Shown here piece by piece: positions 1 to 11,100 of a DNA stretch of 64,000 nucleotides. Source of the DNA: Zoogloeaceae bacterium (GTDB lineage: Bacteria > Pseudomonadota > Gammaproteobacteria > Burkholderiales > Rhodocyclaceae); the NCBI GenBank assembly GCA_024235675.1, contig JACKLZ010000002.1:491501-555500 (forward strand). The letters run 5' to 3'. The translations under genes and the position numbers were made by a program. How positions within the stretch are numbered: position 1 is the first letter of the stretch; each line of letters begins with the position of its first letter. The notes beneath the pieces are model-generated. The model did not search any database. It saw nothing but the letters and a program-made list of their open reading frames with translations, and was not told the DNA's origin.

Positions 1-1757
1 AGCTGCTGCTCGCGGCGCAGTTCGACAATAGCCACTACGAGTTCATTCGTCTGGTCGAACCGGCCAACAAGACCGTCATCATCGAGCGCAGCATCGACAC
101 CGCCGCCATCGCCAGTGCGGCGCCCGGCTCGGCCGATGCGCAAGCGCCGGCGTGGTTCCGGGCGCTGGTGCCGATCCGTTCGGAGCCCGCCCGGAGTCTG
201 GTCAGCGATGGCTGGACGCCGTTCGCCACCTTGTTGCTCAAGAGCGACCCGGCCTTCGCATACGGCAGTCTGTGGCAAGGCACGCTGCAACTGCTGAGCT
301 GGTTCGTCGCCGGTGCGCTGCTGATCGGCGCGCTGGGCAGTGTGTTGCTGCGCACCCTGCTTCGGCCGCTCGGCCGCGTCGTGGAGCAGGCACGCGCGAT
401 TGGCGAGCGCCGCTTCATCAGCACCGACACCCCCGACACACCGGAGTTTGCGGCGGTCGTGACCGCCATGAACACGCTCAGCACCCGCGTGCGCACCATG
501 CTCGAAGAGGAATCCGCCCGGCTCGAAGGGCTGCGTCAGGCGGTGCAGCACGATTCGGTCAGCGGCTTGCTGAACCGCGAGCATTTCCTGGCCCAGGTGG
601 CCGACACGCTCGAAAGCGACACCGCCCCTCGCCACGGCGCATTGGTCATCGTGCGGCTGACGCACCTCATCCAGCTCAACGAATCGCTCGGCCGGGCAAC
701 CACCGACGCGCTGCTGCGCAAGCTGGCGGATGGCCTGCAGGCGATGCTCCCCGACGATGGCGCCTGGCTGCTCGGGCGTCTCAACGGCACGGATTTCGCC
801 ATCCTCGCACCCGCGCTCGATACGCCGGAGGGGCTCGCCAACACGCTCACCGAGCAGCTCGAACTGGCCGTCAGCAACAGCCTGCCCGACGCTTACCGGG
901 CCCTGCCTGTCGGCATCGCCTGCTATCAACGCGGCGACGCGCTGCCGCAGTTGCTCGCCCATGCCGACGTCGCACTCGACCGCTCCGAGCTACTCCCCGA
1001 CACGCTGCCGCAGATCGAGCATGTCAATCCGGCAACCCACCCGGCAACCGACCTGGCCGGCTGGCGCGCGCTGATCGAGCAGGCACTGGACACCGGGCGC
1101 TTCCATCTGGCGCAGTTCCCGGTCATGGACCGCCACCGCCAGCTCCTCCACACCGAAACCCCTGTACGCATGCAACACCCGACCGATGGCGTAGAGCTCA
1201 CCGCCGGCGACGTGCTGCCCTGGGCCACCCGCTGCGGCCTGCTCTCGCGCATCGATGAGACCGTGGCCGAACAGGCCCTGGCACTCATCACCAGGCAAGG
1301 CACCGGCGTGTGTATCAACCTCTCCGCCGAATCCATGTGTCACGCGCCGACCATCAGCCGAATAGCCGAGCTGCTGAGCGCGCAGCCGGCCGCAGCAAGA
1401 CAGCTCTGGATCGATCTGCCCGAAGGCGCGGCCTTCCGCCACAGCGTCGAGTTCCGCGCGCTGTGCCGGCGACTCAAGCCACTGGGCTGTCACATCGGTC
1501 TGGAGCATGTCAGCCAGCAGGTGTGCCGCATCGGCGAGTTGCATGATGTCGGCCTCGACTACCTCAAGATCAGCGCGGCCGTCATCCGCGGCATTGACCA
1601 GAACCCGGGCAACCAGACCTTCCTGCGCGGCCTGGCCACCATCGCCCACACCATGGGCATGCAGGTCATTGCAGAGGGGGTCGCCACGCACACCGAAGCC
1701 GAGCAACTCGACGCGCTCGGTTTCGACGGGCTCACCGGGCCGGGCATCCGCGGCTGA
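1..1757 (+). CDS. lapD: LapD-type inside-out c-di-GMP receptor, 5'-truncated by the window
   Basis: The frame is open from base 3, so the start codon lies upstream; 584 residues are visible. In order I see the end of a periplasmic LapD/MoxY-type domain (starting AAQFDNSHYEFIRLVEP and containing SDGWTP), a membrane helix (near LSWFVAGALLIGALGSVLL), a HAMP segment, then GGDEF and EAL domains. Both catalytic motifs are degenerate: the GGDEF position reads NGTDF and the EAL position reads ETP. It is therefore most likely a binding receptor, not an enzyme. In the Pseudomonas Lap system, c-di-GMP-bound LapD sequesters the periplasmic protease LapG so that the surface adhesin is retained. The LapA-like adhesin and its secretion genes follow directly, which supports this role. 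LapG itself is not in the window and may lie upstream. A strong terminator follows the stop codon. Confidence 0.85.
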   Translation, partial: LLLAAQFDNSHYEFIRLVEPANKTVIIERSIDTAAIASAAPGSADAQAPAWFRALVPIRSEPARSLVSDGWTPFATLLLKSDPAFAYGSLWQGTLQLLSWFVAGALLIGALGSVLLRTLLRPLGRVVEQARAIGERRFISTDTPDTPEFAAVVTAMNTLSTRVRTMLEEESARLEGLRQAVQHDSVSGLLNREHFLAQVADTLESDTAPRHGALVIVRLTHLIQLNESLGRATTDALLRKLADGLQAMLPDDGAWLLGRLNGTDFAILAPALDTPEGLANTLTEQLELAVSNSLPDAYRALPVGIACYQRGDALPQLLAHADVALDRSELLPDTLPQIEHVNPATHPATDLAGWRALIEQALDTGRFHLAQFPVMDRHRQLLHTETPVRMQHPTDGVELTAGDVLPWATRCGLLSRIDETVAEQALALITRQGTGVCINLSAESMCHAPTISRIAELLSAQPAAARQLWIDLPEGAAFRHSVEFRALCRRLKPLGCHIGLEHVSQQVCRIGELHDVGLDYLKISAAVIRGIDQNPGNQTFLRGLATIAHTMGMQVIAEGVATHTEAEQLDALGFDGLTGPGIRG

Positions 1758-1770
1758 TCGTGGCGCGCCA

Positions 1771-1806
1771 AAAGAAACACCCCCGCCGCGGCGGGGGTGT
1801 TTCTTT
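1771..1806. terminator. bidirectional rho-independent terminator
   Basis: A perfect 36-base palindrome (18-base arms) has a GC-rich core flanked by A and T runs on either side. It lies 13 bases after the lapD stop and 21 bases beyond the end of the convergent 106-residue gene, so it can end transcripts from both sides. Confidence 0.9.
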
Positions 1807-1827
1807 GATAAGCACGGCTTTTGCCGG

Positions 1828-2148
1828 TCAGACGAAGTCGTCGCCACCGAGCAGATTCAACCCACCGCGGGACTGACGCATCGAGCGGCGCTCCATGAGC
1901 TTGGATTGCGCCGCCTGCGGCAGATCGGTAAACCGGATCACGTCCCGACTGATCAGCAGGTCAATCACGTCTTCAAGCACCCGCACCAGGCGCATGTCCG
2001 AATCGGCGAGCGGATCTTCGCCCATCAAGGCGCGGGCAAAACCCGCCACTGCCGGGTCGGCCGGATCGGCGAGTTCGGGATGGCCAGCATCCTGAGTCAG
2101 ACTCGCCGAGACGATCTGTCCCTCTGCATCGCGTTTGACAAAAACCAT
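1828..2148 (-). CDS. conserved small protein of the 'tryptophan synthase beta-like' family
   Basis: A 106-residue soluble protein starting MVFVKRDAEGQI. It has the family pattern of an N-terminal V-x-R-D-x-x-G-x-I segment followed by a core with VRVLEDVIDLLI and a basic C-terminal region ending in GGDDFV. Database entries call this family 'tryptophan synthase subunit beta-like', but it lacks the size and PLP lysine of TrpB, so that name should not be read as a function. A strong AAGGAG lies seven bases before the ATG. It sits 50 bp downstream of the giant adhesin gene on the same strand and may be the last gene of that transcript. Its role is unknown. Confidence 0.8.
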   Translation of the reverse strand: MVFVKRDAEGQIVSASLTQDAGHPELADPADPAVAGFARALMGEDPLADSDMRLVRVLEDVIDLLISRDVIRFTDLPQAAQSKLMERRSMRQSRGGLNLLGGDDFV

Positions 2149-2197
2149 AGATGGCTCCTTGGCGGTGACAGCCCGGCACCGGCCGGGCTGCGCCTCA

Positions 2198-5100
2198 TCA
2201 GTCGGTGATCAGCTTGCCCTTCGACAGCAGATCCTGGATGACTTGCTGGTCGGAGCTCAGACCGCCGCTGAACAGGTTGACCCCGTCGAGCATGATCGTC
2301 ACATCTTCCTTGCCGGCGCTATAGCCACCGGTGAAGCCGCCGTTGCTGCTCACATGCACGATGGTGTTGCCGCCACTTTGCTCAAAGTGCAGATAATTGA
2401 GCAAGGAGCCCGCGTCGTTGCCGACGTGTTGCTCGCCCTGCAGCAGATCGCGCAGATCCAGCGCATCGCCGCCCGAGGCCACCGAGGCGGTGTCGAAGTC
2501 GGTGACACGATCCACCGACGGCGTACCCGACACGCCACGTGCAGCCAGCGTCCATTCGAACACGTCAGCGCCCAGACCACCGGTCAGCACGTCATTGCCC
2601 TCGCCGCCCGACAGCACATCGTTGCCAGCGCCACCGATCAAGATGTCGCTGCCCGTGCCGCCGCGCAGCACGTCATCGCCATCCCCACCATTGAGCGTGT
2701 CGTTGCCCGCGCCCCCTTCGAGAATGTCATGACCCGCACCGCCGTTCACGACGTCGTTTCCGGCACCGGCGACAATGCGATCGTTGCCCGTGGTGCCCGT
2801 CAGGGTGTCATTGGTGTCATCCCCGAAGATGCTGTTGGAGATGATGCGCGTCGTCAGCACGGCGCTGCTGGTGTCGCCGTCCGTATCGGTCAGCGTGTAG
2901 CCGATTTCAACCGGTGCGACGGCTGCCGCGGTGTTGGGCAGTATATGCTCGAAGGTCACGCTGGTGATCCGCGCGTTCGCCGCACTGTTGGCCTCGATCT
3001 CAATCCAACCGATATTGCTGTACTCGGACGGCAGCGTCACGACGCCTTCGTCTGTGCTGTAGAAACGACCCAGCAGATTGCCTGCGACGTCGAAGACGCC
3101 GTAGGTCAGCGCACGGACCGTACCGCTGGCCGAGCCCAGGTTGCTGGCATTGGTTGCCACCACAAAGCTCACATCTTGAACGCCTTGCGGATGGGTGCCC
3201 TGATTGAAGCGAACCACCAGTGTTTCAAGGTTGTCGAGCAGGCTGCTTGAATCCCCACCGCTGACGCCGACACCATCGCTGGTCGTGCCGCTCGGGTTGT
3301 TATAGCTCAGCGTTTGCGCGGCACCGGTGCGGCTGACACCCGACAGCAAAACGCCGTTGGCGGTCGCATTGCTCGAGGTGTTGAACAGTGTCGTCACCGG
3401 CGCACTGGTCGGCGTGACCGGCACATCGGCGGTGGGCGGCGTGTAGTCGTAGAAGCCCGTCTTGCTGAACACCAGGGACGAACCGCCGCTGGTCGCCGAC
3501 CAGGTCAGCTGGCCGTTATTGACCGTCCAGGTAAAGCCCGCACCGCTGCCGGAGGCATTGGTGGTCAGATCGTAGGAGACGCCCTTGAAGGTAACGGAGG
3601 TGACTTCGGCGCCATCGACGGCCTTGTCCACCCCGCCACCGGCGGCCGAGAAGCTGGCCACTTGCGTTCCTCGCGGCAAGCCTCCGTCGGTGCCGAGCCC
3701 GGAGATCACGTTGCCCTCGAAGTGCGTCTGGTTGGCCATCAGCGTATCGGAGTCCGGCCGCGCAATCGGCTGGCCATCGGCGACTTCAACGCGCAGCAGC
3801 GTCGGTGGCGAGACATCGCCGTCGTTGTCGCGCGCCACAAAGCGCAGCTCGAAGCTATCGCCTTCGGTTGCGGAACCGTTGGTGAAGAAGGTGTAATCAC
3901 CGCTCCTGAAGTTGAAGGTCAGCGTCCCCAGGTCAAAGCCCTGGCCTGCAGCCAAGGTGACCAGATCCCCAGAGACCGGGAAGCCGGTCAGGAAGCTGCT
4001 GTTCTGCGACACCTGGTTGCTCACCGAGTTGTAGGTGAAGGTGACCAGTTGATCGGGCGTGCCGTCATTGTTGCTGTCGAGCATGATCTCGATGGTCTGG
4101 ATATAGCCACCGTCGGCGCCCAGCACGTTGCCCACGTTGGCGTTGCTCACCACGTTGCCACCGTAAGCGGTCGGCACGGTGGACAACAGCGCAGAGTCCA
4201 GATCGTTGAGGTCGGGCACGATGATCGCGTTGTCGATCACGCCGTCGCCATCGGCGTCGACGTTGTGGATCGAGTTCAACGGGCCGGTGTTGGCGATACC
4301 GGTGCCGATACCGACGGCATAGGCATCGACCGGGTTGTTGGCGATCCAGGTGGTATAGCCTGAGGCGCCGGCCGGATCGGTGAGGTTACCCACGGAAGGC
4401 TCGCCGTCCGAAATGAAGTACAGCGTGTTCTTCAGACTCGGATCAATGGTACCGAAGGCGGTCTGCACCGCGCCCAGCGCGCTCTCGTAGTTGGTACCGC
4501 CGGAGCCGTCCAGCCCATCGATCGCCGCCAGGGTCGCTGCCTTGCTTGCGTAAGGTGCACCCGGATTGACGATGGTCGCCGTGCTGGCAAAGGTGATCAG
4601 CGTCACTGACACGCTCTGGGCCTGGTTGTAGTACTCCGCCACCAGTTCCTTCATGGCGTCCTTGGCCATCTGCAGACGGGTGGTGATGGTGATGGTGCCG
4701 TCTGGATTCAACTGACGCACCTCCCCGGCTGCCGACGCGATGTCCATCGAACCGGACACATCGAGCACCAGCACCAGGTTGTAATTGGGCACCTGGTCTT
4801 CAGACACCTGCACCGTGCGGTCAAACGACAGGGGTACATCGTCAATCACATTGATGCGCAGCGCGGCCGAGGTGACATTGGAGGTGTAGTTGAACACCTC
4901 GGTCACGCTCAGATCGTTGCCCGCGCCACTGTTGTCGGCGCGATCGAGCAAGGTGTAGGTGTAGTCGCCCGCACCGGCCCCTGCCGTATCGACGATCAGA
5001 TTGCCAATCGCAGTGTCGATGGAAATGTAGCCAGCGCGCGAATCCATATCGCCTGCGCCGCCATCGGTAACACCACCAATGCTCAGCAGCGTCGTGCCAC

Positions 5101-8100
5101 CGCCGTCATTGGCAAACAGGTTGCCCGACACGATGGTGGCACCACCGCCCGAGCCCGCCGCCAAGCCACTTTCATACACGGTGGCAATGTCATCACGCGC
5201 GCTCACCACGGTCAGATTCACCGTCGCGGTGCTGGTCTGGCCATCATCATCGGTCAGCGTGTAGGTGAAGCTGGCCGGGCCGGCAGTCGGCGACAGATAG
5301 GTCCAGGTGCCGTTACCGTTGTCGGTCAGCGTACCGCTGCTCACCGGGCTGACGCTGGTGATGGTGGCGTGGTCGCGCAAGACATCGTTCGCCAGCAATT
5401 GGCCTGCGGTAATGATGATCGGCGTATTCGCGGTGGTCATGAAGGCGTCGTTGGCCGCGAGAGGCGCGCCGTCGTCGACCGGCGTCACGTTGACCGTCAC
5501 CTTGTTCGGCGCCGGATCATACAGCCCGGAGCTATCACGAACGCTGAAATCAAAGTTCGCGTAGTTATTGCCATTGGCCTGCGCTGCAGGCGTAAAGACG
5601 AGCTGCCCGGCGCTGATGCTCGCGCCGCTCAGCACCTGACCAAGCGCTACGACGACGCCATTGAGCGTCAGCCTGCCATCGGCCGGCAGGGAATCGATCC
5701 GCACCGAGGTCGGGTTACTCGGGTTGCCATCCTCCGCATCATTCATCTGGAAGTTGGCCAGCGAGAACACATAGGGCACATCTTCGGCCGTCGTCACCGT
5801 CTCGTCACGGCCGAGCGGCACATCGTTGACGCCAGTGACCGTGATGGTCAGCGTCGTCTGCGCAAAGCCGCCGTTGCCGTCGCTGATGCGATAGGTAAAG
5901 ACATCATTGGCCGTCTGCCCTGCCGACAGCGCCTGCGCACCAGCGCCCGGCACATAGGTGTAGCTGCCGTCGCCGTTGATGGTGACCGCACCATACGTGC
6001 CTGCGACCGAGGTCCCCACGCTACCCGACGGCGGCGTGCCCGGCGTACCGGCAGCAACACCAACCACGGTCAGCACATCACCATCCACATCTCGGTCTTG
6101 CGTCGGCGTCCCCGGCGTCACATCGCCCGACACACTCACGGCGTCTTCGCTCACCGTGTTGGTGTCGGCGACCGCGATCGGTGCGTCGTTGACCGAGAGC
6201 ACATTGACCGTCACGGTTGCCGTGTCGAAGCCGCCGTTGCCATCAGTGATGGTGTAGGTGAAAGTATCCGGGCCGAAGAAATTGGGGTTCGGCGTATAGA
6301 TCGGGTTGCCGGTCGCACCATCGATGATCACGGTCCCGTTCGTCCCCTGGGTCACCGCAGTCACCGTCAGCGGATCACCGTTGGGATCGGTGTCGTTGCC
6401 CCTGACCGCAATCACCACCGGCACATCTTCATTGGTGCTGATCACGTCATTCACTGCATCCGGATCGTTATCCAGAATCTGCGTGGTCTTGCTGCCCGAG
6501 CCAATCACCAGGTTCTCAAAACCACCGCCCGGCACGCCAGGCAGCGAGATCGACACACTGTAGCGTTCGCCCGGCTCCTGCGTCGCATCATCAAAGGTGT
6601 TCACATCGAAGGTGGCGCTGGTCGCACCCGCAGCAATGGTCACCGTCGCGGGTACGCTGGTGATGTCGCCAGACACCGTGTCGATGTGGGTGAGCGTTAC
6701 GTTCAGCGTCAAGGCCGTTGCCGGCGCTTTGTCGAGCGTGACCGTATAGGTGGCGTTCGCCCCTTCGGCGACAACATCCGGACCACTTAGGTTGATCGTG
6801 GCGGTGTCTTCGGCCCCCGGAGGATCGTCGCTGCCGACCTGATCGAGGATGGTAGTCGTGACACTGCTGGTGCCAACGACCAGATTCTCGTAGCCACCGC
6901 CGCTGGTGCTGGCGATGCTGGCGGTGAAGGTCTCGCCGCTGTCAGCGTAGGCGTCATCGAGCGTCGTGACGTTGAACGTCGCGCTGGTCGCACCGGCGGC
7001 GATGGTCACCGCCGTGGTGACCGGAACGAGGTCGCCGTTGTCAGTGGTCACATGACCCGTCACCACATTCACGGTCAGCGCGGAGGCCGGGGCCTTGTCG
7101 ACACTCACGGTGTAGGTGGCGACTTCGCCTTCGACAACAGAGGCTGCACCGCTGATCGAGATCGTGGCGGTATCTTCCGCTCCCGGCGGGTTGTCGCTGC
7201 CGGTCTGGTCGAGGATGGTGGTCGTGACGCTGCTCGTGCCGACGACGAGGTTTTCGTAACCACCGCCGCTGGTGCTGGCGATGCTGGCGGTGAAGGTCTC
7301 GCCGCTGTCGGCGTAGGCGTCGTCAATCGTGCTGACGTTGAACGTGGCGCTGGTCGCGCCGGCGGCGATGGTCACGGCCGTGGTGACCGGAACGAGGTCG
7401 CCGTTGTCAGTGGTGACGTGACCGGTGACGACGTTGACCGTCAGGGCCGTGGCCGGGGCTTTGTCCACGCTCACGGTGTAAGTGGCGACTTCGCCTTCGA
7501 TCACACTGGCCTGGCCGGCGATGCTGATCGTGGCGGTGTCCTCGGCTCCCGGCGGGTTGTCGCTGCCGGTCTGGTCGAGGATGGTGGTGGTGACACTGCT
7601 GGTGCCAACAACCAGGTTCTCGTAGCCACCGCCCGAGGTGCTGGCGATGCTGGCGGTGAAGGTCTCGCCGCTGTCAGCGTAGGCGTCATCGAGCGTCGTG
7701 ACGTTGAACGTCGCGCTGGTCGCACCGGCGGCGATGGTCACCGCCGTGGTGACCGGAACGAGGTCGCCGTTGTCAGTGGTCACATGACCCGTCACCACAT
7801 TCACGGTCAGCGCGGAGGCCGGGGCCTTGTCGACACTCACGGTGTAGGTGGCGACTTCGCCTTCGACAACAGAGGCTGCACCGCTGATCGAGATCGTGGC
7901 GGTATCTTCCGCTCCCGGCGGGTTGTCGCTGCCGGTCTGGTCGAGGATGGTGGTCGTGACGCTGCTCGTGCCGACGACGAGGTTTTCGTAACCACCGCCG
8001 CTGGTGCTCGCGATGCTGGCGGTGAAGGTCTCGCCGCTGTCGGCGTAGGCGTCGTCAATCGTGCTGACGTTGAACGTGGCGCTGGTCGCGCCGGCGGCGA

Positions 8101-11100
8101 TGGTCACGGCCGTGGTCACGGGGACCAGGTCGCCGTTATCGGTGGTGACGTGACCCGTCACCACATTCACGGTCAGTGCAGAGACCGGAGCCTTGTCGAC
8201 GGAGACCGTGTAAGTAGCTTGCTCGCCTTCGACGACACTGGCTTGGCCAGTAATCGAAAGTGTCGTGGTGTCTTCCGCTCCCGGAGGATTGTCGCTGCCG
8301 GTCTGGTCGAGAATGGTGGTCGTCACGCTGCTGGTGCCAACGACCAGATTCTCGTAGCCACCGCCGCTGGTGCTGGCGATGCTGGCGGTGAAGGTCTCGC
8401 CGCTGTCAGCGTAGGCGTCATCGAGCGTCGTGACGTTGAACGTCGCGCTGGTCGCACCGGCGGCGATGGTCACCGCCGTGGTGACCGGAACGAGGTCGCC
8501 GTTGTCAGTGGTCACATGACCCGTCACCACATTCACGGTCAGCGCGGAGGCCGGGGCCTTGTCGACACTCACGGTGTAGGTGGCGACTTCGCCTTCGACA
8601 ACAGAGGCTGCACCGCTGATCGAGATCGTGGCGGTATCTTCCGCTCCCGGCGGGTTGTCGCTGCCGGTCTGGTCGAGGATGGTGGTGGTGACACTGCTGG
8701 TGCCAACAACCAGGTTCTCGTAGCCACCGCCCGAGGTGCTGGCGATGCTGGCGGTGAAGGTCTCGCCGCTGTCAGCGTAGGCGTCATCGAGCGTCGTGAC
8801 GTTGAACGTCGCGCTGGTCGCACCGGCGGCGATGGTCACCGCCGTGGTCACGGGGACGAGGTCGCCGTTGTCGGTGGTGATGTGACCGGTGACGACGTTG
8901 ACCGTCAAGGCCGTGGCCGGGGCCTTGTCCACGCTCACGGTGTAAGTGGCTTGCTCGCCTTCCACAACAGAGGCTGCACCGCTGATCGAGATCGTGGCGG
9001 TATCTTCCGCTCCCGGAGGATTGTCAGAGCCGGTCTGGTCGAGGATGGTCGTGGTGACACTGCTGGTGCCAACAACCAGGTTCTCGTAGCCACCGCCCGA
9101 GGTGCTGGCGATGCTGGCGGTGAAGGTCTCGCCGCTGTCCGCGTAGGCGTCATCCAGCGTCGTGACGTTGAAGCTGGCGCTGGTCGCGCCGGCGGCGATG
9201 GTCACGGCCGTGGTCACGGGGACCAGGTCGCCGTTATCAGTCGTGATGTGGCCGGTGACGACGTTGACCGTCAGGGCGCTGGCCGGGGCCTTGTCGACAC
9301 TCACAGTGTAGGTGGCCACTTCGCCTTCGACGACCGAGGCCGCGCCGGCGATGCTGAGCGTGGCGGTGTCTTCCGGACCGCTGGTGGGCTCGTCCGTGAT
9401 GGTGCCCAGGCCCGTGCCGTCGGCAATGCCGGCGTTGGTCGGGTTGCTCAGCACGATGGTGTAGTTTTCGCTGCCCTCGGCGAAGGCGTCGTCGGTGATC
9501 GGCACCGTGATGGTCTGCGTCAGTACGCCCGGGGCGAAGCTGAGCTGGCCGCCGACGTTGCCGTAGTCCACACCGCCCGTGGCCGTGCCGCTGGCGCTGG
9601 TGAAGTCGACCGTGACCGTGCCGGTCGAGGGGTTCGACAGGCTCACCGTGAAGGTGGCCGTGCCGGCGTCTTCATTGACGCTCACATCATTGATGCTCAG
9701 CTGCGGCAGACCGTCGTTGTCGACGATCTGCGTGGTCTTGCTGCCCGTGCCGATCACCAGGTTCTCGAAGCCGCCGCCCGGGGTCGCCGGCAGGCTGATC
9801 GCGACGCTGTAGTTCTCGCCCGGCTCGGAGGTGGTGTCGTCGAAGGTGCTCACATCAAAGGTGCCGCTGGTCGTGCCCGCAGCGATGGTCACCGTCGCCG
9901 GTACGCTGACGATGTCACCCGAGACCGTATCGATGTGGGTGAGCGTCACCGTCAGGGTCACGTCGGTGGCCGGGGCCTTGTCGAGCGTGACGGTGTAGGT
10001 GGCGTTACTGCCTTCGGGCACCGTATCGGGGCCGGCAATCGATACCGTCGCGGTGTCCTCGGCTCCCGGAGGATTGTCGCTGCCGGTCTGGTCGAGGATG
10101 GTAGTCGTGACACTGCTGGTGCCGACGACGAGGTTCTCGTAGCCACCGCCGCTGGTGCTGGCGATGCTGGCGGTGAAGGTCTCGCCGCTATCCGCGTAGG
10201 CGTCATCGAGCGTCGTGACGTTGAACGTCGCGCTGGTCGCGCCAGCGGCGATGGTCACGGCCGTGGTGACCGGAACGAGGTCGCCGTTGTCAGTGGTCAC
10301 ATGACCCGTCACCACATTCACGGTCAGCGCGGAGGCCGGGGCCTTGTCGACACTCACGGTGTAGGTGGCGACTTCGCCTTCGACAACAGAGGCTGCACCG
10401 CTGATCGAGATCGTGGCGGTGTCCTCGGCTCCCGGCGGGTTGTCGCTGCCGGTCTGGTCGAGGATGGTGGTGGTGACACTGCTGGTGCCAACGACCAGAT
10501 TCTCGTAGCCACCGCCGCTGGTGCTGGCGATGCTGGCGGTGAAGGTCTCGCCGCTGTCAGCGTAGGCGTCATCGAGCGTCGTGACGTTGAACGTCGCGCT
10601 GGTCGCACCGGCGGCGATGGTCACCGCCGTGGTGACCGGAACGAGGTCGCCATTGTCAGTGGTCACATGACCCGTCACCACATTCACGGTCAGCGCGGAG
10701 GCCGGGGCCTTGTCGACACTCACGGTGTAGGTGGCGACTTCGCCTTCGACAACAGAGGCTGCACCGCTGATCGAGATCGTGGCGGTATCTTCCGCTCCCG
10801 GCGGGTTGTCGCTGCCGGTCTGGTCGAGGATGGTGGTCGTGACGCTGCTCGTGCCGACGACGAGGTTTTCGTAACCACCGCCGCTGGTGCTCGCGATGCT
10901 GGCGGTGAAGGTCTCGCCGCTGTCGGCGTAGGCGTCGTCAATCGTGCTGACGTTGAACGTGGCGCTGGTCGCGCCGGCGGCGATGGTCACGGCCGTGGTC
11001 ACGGGGACCAGGTCGCCGTTATCGGTGGTGACGTGACCCGTCACCACATTCACGGTCAGTGCAGAGACCGGAGCCTTGTCGACGGAGACCGTGTAAGTAG

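Noticed and set aside
2135..6790. Large plus-strand ORFs (2135-3250, 3314-4363, 5369-6790)
   Set aside because: They are complements of the adhesin C-terminal part with Arg/His-rich products typical of antisense frames in high-GC DNA.
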